Shown piece by piece: positions 41,869-51,398 of a stretch of DNA of 64,000 nucleotides; position 1 is the first letter of the stretch; each line of letters opens with the position of its first letter. Below the pieces are notes generated by a model. That model saw only the letters and a list, made by a program, of their open reading frames with translations. It had not been told where the DNA came from and did not search any database. The translations under genes were made by a program, and so were the position numbers. The stretch lies in contig DCCG01000044.1 in NCBI GenBank assembly GCA_002314145.1, positions 1,610 through 65,609 on the forward strand, read 5' to 3'. The DNA is from Thalassolituus sp. UBA1087 (GTDB taxonomy: Bacteria; Pseudomonadota; Gammaproteobacteria; Pseudomonadales; Oceanobacteraceae).

Positions 41869-44709
41869 TTATTTTTTCCCTTTTTTCTGCAGTAATGGTT
41901 TCAGGAAGTGGCCGGTATGCGAGGCTTTATTTTTAACCACATCTTCCGGGGTACCTTCTGCGATAATATAGCCGCCTTTTGATCCGCCTTCAGGACCCAG
42001 GTCGACAATCCAGTCTGCTGTTTTAATCACATCAAGATTATGTTCGATCACCACGATGGTGTTGCCATGGTCACGCAGACGATGCAGTACCGCCAGCAAC
42101 TGTTCAATATCATGAAAGTGCAGGCCAGTGGTTGGTTCATCCAGAATATACAGCGTCTGGCCGGTATCGCGTTTGGACAATTCTTTCGCCAGTTTTACCC
42201 GCTGCGCTTCACCACCGGACAGCGTGGTCGCGGCCTGTCCCAATTTAATATAAGTGAGACCAACATCCATCAGCGTCTGCAGTTTGCGCGCCACAGCCGG
42301 GATGGCATCGAAAAACTCCCGCGCATCCTCCACTGTCATTTCCAGCACTTCGTGAATATTTTTGCCTTTGTAACGGATGTCCAGTGTTTCGCGGTTATAA
42401 CGTTTGCCGTGGCAGACATCACAGGGGACATAAATATCCGCCAGGAAATGCATTTCAACTTTAATAACTCCGTCACCCTGGCATGCCTCACAACGCCCGC
42501 CTTTAACGTTAAAAGAAAAACGTCCGGCTTTATAACCGCGTGATCTGGCTTCCTGAGTGCCGGCAAAAATTTCCCGTACCGGCGTAAAAATACCGGTATA
42601 AGTTGCCGGGTTAGAACGTGGTGTGCGGCCAATCGGGCTCTGGTCAATATCCACCACTTTATCCAGCTGTTTCAGACCGCTGATACTGTCATATTCAGCC
42701 GCTTTCAGTGTCGTAGCACCGTTCAGGGCAGTGGATGCCAGCGGAAATAACGTACGGTTAATCAGTGTCGATTTCCCGGAGCCTGAGACCCCTGTGACAC
42801 AGGTCATCAGACCCAGCGGAATGGTCAGGTCAACGTCGTTAAGGTTATTACCGCGCGCGCCTTTTAACGTCAGCAGTTTGTCTTTGTTGTAAGGCACGCG
42901 TTGTTCAGGAACATGAATAGCACGTTTACCGGACATATACTGGCCGGTAACGGAGTTCTTATTGGCAAATACCTGCTTGGGTGTGCCCTGGGCAATCACC
43001 TGCCCGCCATGGACGCCCGCTCCCGGACCGATATCAATCAGATGATCAGCACTGCGGATAGCATCTTCATCGTGTTCCACCACCATGACGGTATTGCCCA
43101 GATCGCGCAGACGGAACAGGGTTTTCAGCAAACGGTCGTTGTCACGCTGGTGCAGGCCGATCGAAGGCTCATCCAGAATGTACATCACGCCGACCAGACC
43201 GGCGCCAATCTGCGACGCGAGACGGATACGCTGCGCTTCCCCACCGGATAAGGTATCTGAGCTGCGGCTCAGAGTCAGGTATTCCAGACCGACATTGACC
43301 AGAAAGCTCAGCCGTTCGCGGATTTCTTTGAGAATTTTTTCGGCAATTTCACCGCGATGACCGTCCATCGTCATGGTGGAGAAATAATCAAAAGCTTCTT
43401 CCACCGGCATGGATGTGCAGGCATGAATGTTTTTATCACCCACAAAGACGTTACGTGCTTCAACCCGCAGCCGTGACCCATCACAGGACGGGCATGGCTG
43501 CACACTCAGGTACTTCGCCAGCTCATCGCGCACCATCTGTGAATCGGTTTCGTGATAACGGCGGTCCAGATTCGGCAATACCCCTTCAAACGGATGCTTT
43601 TTAATAATCTGATCGCCGCGTGAATTCACGTAGCTGAAATTAACCTCATCTTCTCCACTGCCGTTGAGCAATAGGTTGCGCTGTTTAACCGTCAGTTTGT
43701 TGAATGGCTTATCGATGCTGAATCCATAATGTTCCGCCACCGACTTCAGCATCTGAAAATAGTAGATACTGCGCCGGTCCCAGCCACGGATAGCCCCTTC
43801 AGCAATGGTCAGCGACGGGTCGTGTACCACCAGTTCAGGGTCAAAATATTGCTTCACGCCCAGACCATCGCAGCTCGGGCAGGCGCCGGCCGGGTTATTG
43901 AAGGAAAACAGCCGGGGTTCCAGCTCTGACAGGCTGTAGCCACAGTGAGGGCAGGAAAACTGTGACGAAAACAGCAGCGGCTCGGCTTTATCGTCGTCCA
44001 TGTCAGCCACCAGCGCCAGCCCGCCGCTGAGCTCGATACAGGTTTCCAGAGATTCCGACAGACGCTGCTCGATGCCTTCTTTCACTTTGAAGCGATCAAC
44101 CACCACCTCAACCGTGTGTTTGCGACGCTTATCCAGATCCGGTGTGTCATCCAGATCACACACCAGCCCGTCCACCCGCACACGGATAAAGCCCTGGGCG
44201 CGCAGACTTTCAAACACATGCAGATGCTCACCTTTACGGTCACGGATGACCGGCGCCAGAATCATCAGTTTGGCGCCGTCCGGCTGGTCCATAATGGCAT
44301 CGACCATCTGACTGATGGTCTGTGCCTCCAGCGCAACATCATGATCCGGGCAACGCGGTGTACCAACCCGGGCGAACAGCAGACGCAGATAATCGTAGAT
44401 CTCAGTGACGGTGCCCACGGTGGAGCGCGGATTGTGAGAGGTCGACTTCTGTTCGATGGAAATGGCCGGCGACAGACCTTCGATCAGGTCAACGTCCGGC
44501 TTTTCCATCATGGACAGAAACTGGCGTGCGTAGGTGGACAAAGATTCCACATAGCGGCGCTGACCTTCTGCGTACAGGGTATCGAATGCCAGTGAGGATT
44601 TGCCTGAACCACTCAGGCCGGTGATGACGACGAGTTTGTCGCGGGGAATATCAATATCGATGTTTTTCAGATTATGGGTGCGTGCCCCGCGGACGTGAAT
44701 CCTGTCCAT
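41869..44709 (-). CDS. uvrA: Excinuclease ABC subunit A
   Basis: UvrA finds bulky DNA damage and loads UvrB. The 946-residue product has two ABC ATPase units (P-loops GLSGSGKSS near residue 31 and GVSGSGKST near 640) and zinc-binding cysteines (CPHCGYSLSELEPRLF..CPSC and CEACQGDG..CDVC). ABC signatures LSGGEAQRIRLA and LSGGEAQRVKLA are intact. No LexA box is visible in the 67 bases upstream. A CsgD-like regulator lies upstream on the same strand. Confidence 0.97.
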   Translation of the reverse strand: MDRIHVRGARTHNLKNIDIDIPRDKLVVITGLSGSGKSSLAFDTLYAEGQRRYVESLSTYARQFLSMMEKPDVDLIEGLSPAISIEQKSTSHNPRSTVGTVTEIYDYLRLLFARVGTPRCPDHDVALEAQTISQMVDAIMDQPDGAKLMILAPVIRDRKGEHLHVFESLRAQGFIRVRVDGLVCDLDDTPDLDKRRKHTVEVVVDRFKVKEGIEQRLSESLETCIELSGGLALVADMDDDKAEPLLFSSQFSCPHCGYSLSELEPRLFSFNNPAGACPSCDGLGVKQYFDPELVVHDPSLTIAEGAIRGWDRRSIYYFQMLKSVAEHYGFSIDKPFNKLTVKQRNLLLNGSGEDEVNFSYVNSRGDQIIKKHPFEGVLPNLDRRYHETDSQMVRDELAKYLSVQPCPSCDGSRLRVEARNVFVGDKNIHACTSMPVEEAFDYFSTMTMDGHRGEIAEKILKEIRERLSFLVNVGLEYLTLSRSSDTLSGGEAQRIRLASQIGAGLVGVMYILDEPSIGLHQRDNDRLLKTLFRLRDLGNTVMVVEHDEDAIRSADHLIDIGPGAGVHGGQVIAQGTPKQVFANKNSVTGQYMSGKRAIHVPEQRVPYNKDKLLTLKGARGNNLNDVDLTIPLGLMTCVTGVSGSGKSTLINRTLFPLASTALNGATTLKAAEYDSISGLKQLDKVVDIDQSPIGRTPRSNPATYTGIFTPVREIFAGTQEARSRGYKAGRFSFNVKGGRCEACQGDGVIKVEMHFLADIYVPCDVCHGKRYNRETLDIRYKGKNIHEVLEMTVEDAREFFDAIPAVARKLQTLMDVGLTYIKLGQAATTLSGGEAQRVKLAKELSKRDTGQTLYILDEPTTGLHFHDIEQLLAVLHRLRDHGNTIVVIEHNLDVIKTADWIVDLGPEGGSKGGYIIAEGTPEDVVKNKASHTGHFLKPLLQKKGKK

Positions 44710-44776
44710 AGTTGGCTCTTCGTTTGGAAAGAAAAGCCCCTATTGTAATTCATGTGCGGGGGGCACTGACAGCCGA

Positions 44777-45457
44777 TTATTCAACCGGCTCCTGCAACAG
44801 CTCTTCCATGTACTCTTTCGCCCAGTTGACGGCCTGAATACGATTGGCGGCGCCAATTTTTTTGAACAGGTTATAAATATGGGTTTTCACCGTATGCATG
44901 CTCACGTTGAGCTTCTCGGCGATTTCGATATTGGTGGCTCCGGTCGCGGTCAGACGCAGGATCTGGCGCTCGCGGCGGGTCAGCTGAGTGCTGGTACTGG
45001 GCATTTTGCGCGGCTTATGGCGAGTTTTCTCCAGGTATTTACCCAGTAATTCCCGTGGCAGCCAGTATTCCCCTTCAAACAGTCCGAGAATACCCTTACT
45101 CAGCTGCTGTTGGGATGTGTCGCGATAAAACAGCCCGTTCACCATCGGCCAGGCAATAAAACGCTCGGCCGGATGGCCTTTGGCAACATTAAACAGCGCC
45201 ACTTTGATGTCCAGCGACTGCTCGTGTATTTCATCAAGCAGATCATGCAGCTTCTCCGGACGCGCGCACTCAGCATCAATCAATGCCAGGGTACGGCATG
45301 GATACTGACTCCATTCCGCCTGCCACTCCGGCACATTGACCAACTGGCAGTCGACATTGGTGCGCTGATGTATGTATCCGATAAGAATAGAATTCTGAAG
45401 GTTTTGATGGCCAAAAAGTATGACCCTGCGACCTGGCAAACTGACCTGGCGATCCAT
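44777..45457 (-). CDS. CsgD-like LuxR-family transcriptional regulator
   Basis: The 226-residue product has a receiver-like N-terminal domain without the usual phosphorylation Asp. The segment AWPMVNGLFYRDTSQQQLSKG followed by GEYWLPRELLGKYLEK resembles CsgD. A LuxR helix-turn-helix (LTRRERQILRLTATGATNIEIAEKLNVSMHTVKTHIYNLFKKI) is at about 160-215, ending NRIQAVNWAKEYM. CsgD controls curli and cellulose in enterics. The ATG at 45457 is preferred to that at 45463 because AGGAG is 8 bases from it. A promoter with good spacing lies upstream. Target genes are not in the window. Confidence 0.85.
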   Translation of the reverse strand: MDRQVSLPGRRVILFGHQNLQNSILIGYIHQRTNVDCQLVNVPEWQAEWSQYPCRTLALIDAECARPEKLHDLLDEIHEQSLDIKVALFNVAKGHPAERFIAWPMVNGLFYRDTSQQQLSKGILGLFEGEYWLPRELLGKYLEKTRHKPRKMPSTSTQLTRRERQILRLTATGATNIEIAEKLNVSMHTVKTHIYNLFKKIGAANRIQAVNWAKEYMEELLQEPVE

Positions 45458-45526
45458 AGACATAACTCCTTTATGTTTACCCGGAATTTTGGGTGTGTGG
45501 GCCGGCCTTCCCCTACCGACGCTTTG

Positions 45527-45555
45527 AGTTTACGCAATCCCGGTAGAAATACCAA
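45527..45555 (-). promoter_or_regulatory. Predicted sigma-70 promoter of the CsgD-like gene
   Basis: On the minus strand TTGGTA (45555-45550) and TAAACT (45532-45527) are separated by exactly 17 bases, each matching 4 of 6 consensus bases. The gene starts about 70 bases downstream. Confidence 0.45.
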
Positions 45556-45835
45556 TTTAGTACCGGTCATTTCAGGTCTTTTTTGCCGTTAGGAACGACC
45601 TGTTATGACTCTTTATCCAGCTATGACTTATGCGAATAAAGATCGTTCTGAAAAGATCTTTTTCCTGTTTCTTATTATTTATTTTATAAACAAGTGCCCA
45701 TATATTTTGCCTGCGGGCCGCCTGTGGCGTCTGTCCCTTGAGGAAACACCCGACATACCGACACGCAAAGCTGATAACAAAGCGACAAAACTGATAGACT
45801 TGCGCCCTTTTATCCGACCAGTAACTGCATACAGA
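45556..45835. other. Intergenic region before the YajR-like transporter
   Basis: Together with the promoter to its left this gap is 378 bases. It is A+T rich around 45640-45710. A 7 bp hairpin AAAGATC/GATCTTT at 45638-45661, followed by more T, looks like a weak plus-strand terminator or attenuator. The frame of the transporter stays open back to an ATG at 45605, but those 77 codons have no family counterpart and are probably untranslated. Confidence 0.35.
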
Positions 45836-47233
45836 ATGTCCACCTCGTCATCCTCCCCTGAAAGCGCGCGTTTTACCCCGGCAGAACAGCGCGCTGTGAT
45901 TTCTCTGGCATCACTCTATGCCCTGCGCATGCTGGGGCTGTTTATGGTTCTGCCGGTTATGATGCTGGAAGGCAGTAAGCTGGACGGTGCCACGCCGCAA
46001 TTGCTGGGCCTGGCCATGGGTGTTTATGGCCTGACCCAGGCGGTGCTGCAGATTCCGGCGGGCACATTGTCTGACCGTATCGGACGCAAACCCATTATTA
46101 TTGGCGGCCTGCTGATCTTTGCTGTGGGCAGTTTTATTGCTGCCAGTGCGGACAATGTCTGGGGAGTCATTATTGGCCGGGCCCTGCAGGGCGGCGGCGC
46201 CATCGCCAGCGCCATTATGGCACTGGTGACGGATCTCACCCGGGAAGATAACCGCATGAAAGCCATGGCTTCCATCGGTGCCAGCATCGGCCTTTCATTC
46301 TCGCTGGCCCTGGTACTCGGGCCCTGGCTGGTGAGTCTGGGTGGGCTGAACCTGATCTTCGCGGCCACCGGTGTACTGGCCGTGGGCGGCGTAGCGGTCA
46401 CTCTGTTCGTCATTCCCACACCGCCGGCGCGGCCTCACCGGGATGCCACCGCCGTTTGGGAAGAAGTAGTTAAGCAGCTGAAAAACCCACAACTATGGCC
46501 CCTCAACGCGGGGATTTTTCTGCTCCACGCTCTGATGGTGGCTATTTTTGTCGGCATTCCCGCGCAGCTGCTCAAAGCCGGAATTCCGGCGGACCATCAC
46601 AGCTGGCTGTATCTGCCCGTACTGGCGGTGGCTTTCGTATTCATGGTGCCTTTTATTATTGTCGCCGAGAAAAAACGCAAAATGAAAAGTGTGGTCATCA
46701 CCGGCGCCGTGGTCATAGCCATTGGTCTGTTCGGGATGGCCGCTGCCAGCAAGCTGTGGCACTGGGTTATCCTGCTGCTGATTTACTTCTGGGGTTTTAA
46801 TCTGATGGAGGCCAGCCTGCCTTCCTGGTTAAGCAAAATCGCCCCGGCCGGCGCCAAGGGCAGCGCCATGGGGATTTACTCCAGCATGCAGTTTCTCGGC
46901 GCATTCTGCGGCGGTGGCATCGGCGGCTGGGTACTGGGCCACTACGGCAGCCCCACACTATTTGTCGGACTGGGGGCATTAGTGATACTTTGGGCGCTGA
47001 TTTTATTCCGCGCATCCGCCCCCCTCCATCTGACCAGTATCAGACTGGCAGTAAACGGAGACTGCAGTGATTTTACGCTGGCACAGTTAATGGCACTGGA
47101 TGGTGTCTCAGACGTCAGCCTGCAGTCCGGCGAAGGCGCTGTATATCTGAAAGTCAGCGCCTCCGGATTCGATCAGCAACAGGCGCTGAACATAATACAA
47201 TCTACAGGAGAAGAGCATGGGTCGCAGCGTTAA
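45836..47233 (+). CDS. MFS transporter, YajR-like, with C-terminal ferredoxin-like domain
   Basis: The product of 465 residues has 12 membrane helices (about 25-400) with the MFS motif A GTLSDRIGRKPIIIGG. A C-terminal soluble domain of some 60 residues (VNGDCSDFTLAQLMALDGVSDVSLQ) recalls the YAM domain of E. coli YajR. The substrate is unknown. The ATG at 45836 is chosen because the family N-terminus begins there. It overlaps ssb by 17 bases, and the order uvrA-MFS-ssb is as in Pseudomonas. Confidence 0.88.
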   Translation: MSTSSSSPESARFTPAEQRAVISLASLYALRMLGLFMVLPVMMLEGSKLDGATPQLLGLAMGVYGLTQAVLQIPAGTLSDRIGRKPIIIGGLLIFAVGSFIAASADNVWGVIIGRALQGGGAIASAIMALVTDLTREDNRMKAMASIGASIGLSFSLALVLGPWLVSLGGLNLIFAATGVLAVGGVAVTLFVIPTPPARPHRDATAVWEEVVKQLKNPQLWPLNAGIFLLHALMVAIFVGIPAQLLKAGIPADHHSWLYLPVLAVAFVFMVPFIIVAEKKRKMKSVVITGAVVIAIGLFGMAAASKLWHWVILLLIYFWGFNLMEASLPSWLSKIAPAGAKGSAMGIYSSMQFLGAFCGGGIGGWVLGHYGSPTLFVGLGALVILWALILFRASAPLHLTSIRLAVNGDCSDFTLAQLMALDGVSDVSLQSGEGAVYLKVSASGFDQQQALNIIQSTGEEHGSQR

Positions 47234-47888
47234 CAAAGTGACACTCATTGGTACTCTGGGTCGTGACCCCGAAGTTCGCTATATGCCAAACGGCAATGCC
47301 GTTGCCAACCTGAATATGGCAACGGATGAAAGCTACAACGACCGCCAGACCGGTCAGAAAGTCGAGCAGACTGAATGGCACCGCATCGTGGTCTACGGCA
47401 AGCTGGCGGAAATCGTTCAGCAGTATCTGAAGAAAGGTTCCAAAGCCTATTTTGAAGGCCGCCTGAAAACCCGCGAATGGGAAAAAGACGGCGTCAAACG
47501 CTATACCACGGAAATCATCGCGAACGATATGATGATGCTGGACAGCCGTGGTGCCAACGACGGCATGGGCGGCTATCAACAACCGTCACAGATGATGAAT
47601 TCACCACAGGGTGGAAATCAGCCGCAGGGGGGCTATGCGCAACCGCAACAGCCGGCACCTCAGCAACAGGCCCCGCAACAACCTCAGCAGCCGCCGCAAC
47701 AGCGCCCGGCCGCCCCACAACAACCGGCACAGCCACCGGGTGGCTATCAGCAGCCGCCGCAACAACCGGCACAACAGCCGAATCAGGGCTATCCCGGTGG
47801 TGGCGGTTATCAGCAGCCTCCCCAACAGGCACCGGCGCCCCAGCCGAGCAACAGTTTCGACGATTTCGACGACGACATCCCGTTCTGA
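47217..47888 (+). CDS. ssb: Single-stranded DNA-binding protein
   Basis: SSB coats single-stranded DNA and recruits repair and replication proteins. The 223-residue product has the OB fold (about 1-110: NKVTLIGTLGRDPEVRYMPNG, WHRIVVYGKLAEIVQQYLKKGS), a long Gln/Pro/Gly-rich linker (about 125-210), and the acidic tip DDDIPF that binds partners. The linker is longer than in E. coli (178 residues in all there). AGGAG lies 6 bases before the ATG, which is inside the end of the MFS gene. Confidence 0.97.
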   Translation: MGRSVNKVTLIGTLGRDPEVRYMPNGNAVANLNMATDESYNDRQTGQKVEQTEWHRIVVYGKLAEIVQQYLKKGSKAYFEGRLKTREWEKDGVKRYTTEIIANDMMMLDSRGANDGMGGYQQPSQMMNSPQGGNQPQGGYAQPQQPAPQQQAPQQPQQPPQQRPAAPQQPAQPPGGYQQPPQQPAQQPNQGYPGGGGYQQPPQQAPAPQPSNSFDDFDDDIPF

Positions 47889-47909
47889 GTAACGGCTCCG
47901 TCAATCCGG

Positions 47910-47940
47910 AAAGAGCCACTTAACCGTGGCTCTTTCTGTT
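47910..47940 (+). terminator. Terminator after ssb
   Basis: A 10 bp stem AAAGAGCCAC/GTGGCTCTTT with a 6-base loop is followed by CTGTT. It lies 22 bases after the ssb stop, and it overlaps the stop of the opposite-strand efflux gene by two bases. Confidence 0.75.
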
Positions 47941-49450
47941 ATTGATCCGGCTGTTGGTCTGAGTTGACCTGAGACTGGCGCCGGTCAGCAATCAATACCC
48001 ACACCAAACACACCAGCACCAGCACGGCAGCGGTCCAGAACACCAGCTGTGCCGCCTGATCAAAGGCCGCTCCCGCCGCCTGAATCAGCAGCCCTGCATC
48101 CCCGGCCGGCAACCCTCTGGCGACCATTAAAGCCGCATCAATACTGTCCGCTGCGTGTGCTGCCGGCACGGTCAGAGCCGCCGGCAGCTGAAACGCCGAG
48201 GTATACACCGCCGTCATCAGGCTGCCCAGCAGGGCAATACCAAAGGCCGCCCCCAGCTCATAACTGACTTCTTCCAGTGAAGCCGCCATACCGGCCTTTT
48301 CCGGCACCACACTGAACATCATGGCGGTGGAAGCCACCGTCATGGCGAAGCCAATTCCCAGCCCCAGTAAGGCCAGCAACAGCAGCTGCCACCACATCGG
48401 CGCTGATATTGACAAAGCCAGCGCCAGTGCAGCCATCAGCGACAATATCATTGCCGCACTCACGCTGCGGCGATTGCCGATACGGGGTGCCAGCACGCCG
48501 GCCAGAGGACCAGCCACCAGTGCCGATAATGGCAGTGGCAGAATATACAGCCCGGCCTGCAGAGGGCTGAATCCCAACACCAGTTGCAGGCGCTGCGTGG
48601 TCACCAGCTCCACCCCGACAATGGCCGAGGTAGTCACCAGTGCAATCACAAAACCGTTCGCGAAAGGCGCGCTGCGGAACAGTCTGAAATCAATCATCGG
48701 CTCCTGCTGTGCACGCTGATGGCGGAGAAACAGCAGGATGGCGACCACCGCGACCGTTAATTCTGACAATGCCAGGACATAATCCGGATGACCGCCACAG
48801 GCTTCTTTCAGCGCCATAATGGCGGCAATCAGCCCCACCATAATCTGAGCCGACGCCAGCAGATCAAAGGGACGCGACCAGTCCGGCGCCGATACCGGCA
48901 CGTAACGCACCGCCATCACCAGAGCAACCACGACCACAGGGACATTCACCAGAAATACCGCACCCCACCAGAAGTACTCCAGAATGACGCCTCCAATCAC
49001 AGGCCCCAACGCCATGCCCCCACCGGATACCGCGGCCCAGATGCCAATCGCCAGCGTCCGCTCCTGCTCATCGCTGAAGCCGGTGCGGATCAGTGCCAGC
49101 GTCGCCGGCATCATCATCGCAGCCCCCACCGCCAGGCATACCCGGGCGCTGATCAGCCATGCCGGTGACGGCGAAAATGCAGCCAGCAAAGATGCCAGCC
49201 CAAACACCACCAGCCCGGCCAGAAACAGCCGCCGGTGTCCATAACGGTCACCCAGAACCCCCATCGGCAGCAGCAGGCCTGCGGCCACCAGCTGATAGGC
49301 ATTAATAATCCACAGCTTCTCCGTGGCGCTGGCCTGCAGGTCCCGGGTCAGCGCCGGTAACGCGGTGTACAGCACCGTCATATCCACAACAATCAGCAAC
49401 AGAGCACTGGAAACAACCGCCAGCATCAGCCAGCGTTGTGCAAACAACAT
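47939..49450 (-). CDS. DHA2-family multidrug efflux MFS transporter (SmvA/QacA type)
   Basis: The product of about 503 residues has 14 predicted helices. It shows the DHA2 pattern IVVDMTVLYTALPALTRDL (motif D1), LLPMGVLGDRYGHRRLFLAG (motif A), and GPVIGGVILEYFWWGAVFLVN (motif C). Proteins of this group export quaternary amines and other cationic drugs. The ATG at 49450 is chosen over a GTG at 49459 because AAAGGT stands 7 bases before it. It is divergent from a TetR gene with a palindrome between, so local repression is likely. Confidence 0.88.
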   Translation of the reverse strand: MLFAQRWLMLAVVSSALLLIVVDMTVLYTALPALTRDLQASATEKLWIINAYQLVAAGLLLPMGVLGDRYGHRRLFLAGLVVFGLASLLAAFSPSPAWLISARVCLAVGAAMMMPATLALIRTGFSDEQERTLAIGIWAAVSGGGMALGPVIGGVILEYFWWGAVFLVNVPVVVVALVMAVRYVPVSAPDWSRPFDLLASAQIMVGLIAAIMALKEACGGHPDYVLALSELTVAVVAILLFLRHQRAQQEPMIDFRLFRSAPFANGFVIALVTTSAIVGVELVTTQRLQLVLGFSPLQAGLYILPLPLSALVAGPLAGVLAPRIGNRRSVSAAMILSLMAALALALSISAPMWWQLLLLALLGLGIGFAMTVASTAMMFSVVPEKAGMAASLEEVSYELGAAFGIALLGSLMTAVYTSAFQLPAALTVPAAHAADSIDAALMVARGLPAGDAGLLIQAAGAAFDQAAQLVFWTAAVLVLVCLVWVLIADRRQSQVNSDQQPDQ

Positions 49451-49522
49451 CAGATTCACCTTTCACCATCGTGTTTTATTGACACGCGGCCGTATAATTC
49501 CACATTCAACCGGCACATAATA

Positions 49523-49544
49523 TAAATACATACGTATTTATTTA
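49523..49544. promoter_or_regulatory. 22 bp near-palindrome, probable TetR operator
   Basis: The core ATACGTAT is flanked by arms that make a 22 bp inverted repeat with one mismatched pair. It lies between the efflux gene and the tetR gene, 13 bases before the tetR ATG, where it could control both. Confidence 0.65.
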
Positions 49545-49556
49545 AAAGAGAAAAGT

Positions 49557-50135
49557 ATGGGCAGACGTAAAACGATTGACCGCAATGTACTGCTGGATAT
49601 CGCTGAACAGATCGTTGGCGGTCAGGGCGCTAAAGCGCTGACCATCGACGCCCTCGCCAAAGCGGCAGGCATTACCAAAGGTGGTGTGCAATACAGCTTC
49701 CGTAACAAGGAGGCATTACTGGATGCCATCTTCGAGCGCTGGGATCAGCAGTACAACAGCCTCTATCGTTCCATTGCCGGCGACCATCCGGACGCGATGG
49801 AAAAAGTCGCAGGGCACGTACAGGCCACCCGCCAGGCGGATGAAAGCGCCAACGCCCGGGCTGCCAGCCTGATGATGGCTCTGCTGGAAAATCCTAAGCA
49901 GATGGCGGCGAACCGCACCTGGTATCGCGGAATTATCAGTGATCTGGATCTGTCCGATGAGAAAGCACGCCGCATGCGGTTGGCCTTTCTGGCCTCAGAA
50001 GGCGCTTTTCTGCTGCGCAGTTTAGGCCTGCTGGATATTGATGACAGCGAATGGCAGGACATGATGGATGACGTCGCCACCACGCTGTTGCCCGGTGACG
50101 ACAGCGGGCGCCAGGACCCGGTCGATACAGAGTAA
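49557..50135 (+). CDS. TetR-family repressor beside DHA2 pump
   Basis: The 192-residue product has an N-terminal TetR helix-turn-helix (about 8-55: LLDIAEQIVGGQGAKALTIDALAKAAGITKGGVQYSFRNKEALLDAIF) and a C-terminal ligand-binding region. It is divergent from the DHA2 transporter, the layout of smvR-smvA and qacR-qacA, so it probably represses that gene and itself through the palindrome upstream. The inducer is not known; cationic biocides are an inference from the pump family. Confidence 0.9.
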   Translation: MGRRKTIDRNVLLDIAEQIVGGQGAKALTIDALAKAAGITKGGVQYSFRNKEALLDAIFERWDQQYNSLYRSIAGDHPDAMEKVAGHVQATRQADESANARAASLMMALLENPKQMAANRTWYRGIISDLDLSDEKARRMRLAFLASEGAFLLRSLGLLDIDDSEWQDMMDDVATTLLPGDDSGRQDPVDTE

Positions 50136-50162
50136 ACCGGTCCTGGCACAGAGCGGCCGGCC

Positions 50163-51398
50163 TTACAGCATCAGGCCGTCGAATAATTCCACGGTGACGG
50201 TTTCGCCGGCTTCCACGCGTCCGCGTTCCTGCTCCAGTACGATGTAGCAGTTGGCCTGACTGAGCGAGCTGAGAACGGCTGAACTCTGATTGCCCACCGC
50301 CCGCACGTGAAGCTGCCCGTGATCGTCGTAATCGCAGAGTCCGCGCTGAAAATCCGTGCGCCCAGGGCGTTTGCGCAGCACGTCCGACGTCTGCGCCCGC
50401 AACCTCACAGGTTTTACCTGATGTTCGCCGGCAAGACGGCGCAGCATAGGGGCCGCCAGCTGATGCATGGTTACCATGGCAGAGACCGGATTACCGGGCA
50501 GACCAATAAACAGACTGGACGGCAGATGGCCACAGGCAAAGGGTTTGCCGGGCTTGATCGCCAGACGCCAGAAATCGATCCGTCCCAGGGATTCCAGCAC
50601 ATCTTTGGTATAGTCTGCCTCGCCCACCGACACCCCACCGGTGGTCATCACCACATCAGCCTCAGCGTCGGCCTGCACAAAGGCCTGGCGCAGCGCGGCA
50701 GCTGAATCCTGCACTGTGCCCATCGCCAGCACTTCGCATCCCAGCCGTCTGAGCATCGTGGCGATGGTAAAGCTGTTGCTCTGATAGATCTGCCCGTCTG
50801 CCAGCGGCCGTCCGGGTTCCACCAGCTCATCACCGGTGGCCAGCAAAGCAACTTTTAAACGCGGTCTGACGCTGACCTGAGCAATCCCCACACTGGCCAG
50901 CAGCCCGACATCTGCCGGACGCAGGCGGCGCCCGGCGGTCAGCAGTATCTGCCCGGCGCGGATGTCTTCACCGCTGAGCCGGACGTTGTCGCCCTGATCC
51001 GCACCATGGGGGAAGCGGATCAGGCCTTCGTCAGCGACCCCGGTATTTTCCTGCATAACCACGCTGTCGGCCCCTGCCGGCACCAGAGCGCCGGTCATAA
51101 TGCGCACGCATTCACCCGCCCGCAGAGTGCCGCGGAACGGATGCCCGGCCATGCTCTTACCGGCCAGCTTCAGCGTATCCCCGTCTGCCAGATCAGCAGC
51201 GCGCAACGCATACCCATCCATAGCGGAATTATCCGCCGGTGGCACATTCATGGCACTGGTAACATCCGCCGCCAACACGCGTCCATCGGCTTCAGTCAGA
51301 GGAATGGTTTGCGCGTCACGGATGGGTTCGACAAAACTGAGCAGACTTTCCAGCGCCTGGTCCAGTGGCGCCAGCCCCGGGCTGTCACAGGTAATCAT
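50163..51398 (-). CDS. moeA: Molybdopterin molybdenumtransferase MoeA
   Basis: MoeA inserts molybdate into adenylylated molybdopterin. The 411-residue product shows PADNSAMDGYALRAADL, GQIYQSNSFTIATMLRRLG, TTGGVSVGEADYTKDVL, KPGKPFACG and GLPGNPVSAMVT, the complete family series. It overlaps the upstream FAH-family gene by one base (TGATG) and converges on the tetR gene. No other molybdenum cofactor genes are nearby. Confidence 0.95.
   Translation of the reverse strand: MITCDSPGLAPLDQALESLLSFVEPIRDAQTIPLTEADGRVLAADVTSAMNVPPADNSAMDGYALRAADLADGDTLKLAGKSMAGHPFRGTLRAGECVRIMTGALVPAGADSVVMQENTGVADEGLIRFPHGADQGDNVRLSGEDIRAGQILLTAGRRLRPADVGLLASVGIAQVSVRPRLKVALLATGDELVEPGRPLADGQIYQSNSFTIATMLRRLGCEVLAMGTVQDSAAALRQAFVQADAEADVVMTTGGVSVGEADYTKDVLESLGRIDFWRLAIKPGKPFACGHLPSSLFIGLPGNPVSAMVTMHQLAAPMLRRLAGEHQVKPVRLRAQTSDVLRKRPGRTDFQRGLCDYDDHGQLHVRAVGNQSSAVLSSLSQANCYIVLEQERGRVEAGETVTVELFDGLML

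Noticed and set aside
44710..44776. LexA box upstream of uvrA
   Set aside because: No CTGT-N8-ACAG pattern is present.
45605..45835. 77-codon upstream extension of the YajR-like transporter
   Set aside because: The residues have no family counterpart, and the normal N-terminus starts at 45836.
47620..47860. Repetitive CAA/CAG/CCG sequence
   Set aside because: It encodes the Gln/Pro/Gly-rich linker of SSB and is not a separate repeat element.
49479..49498. TTGACA and TATAAT between the efflux and tetR genes
   Set aside because: They are only 8 bases apart, so they cannot form one promoter.
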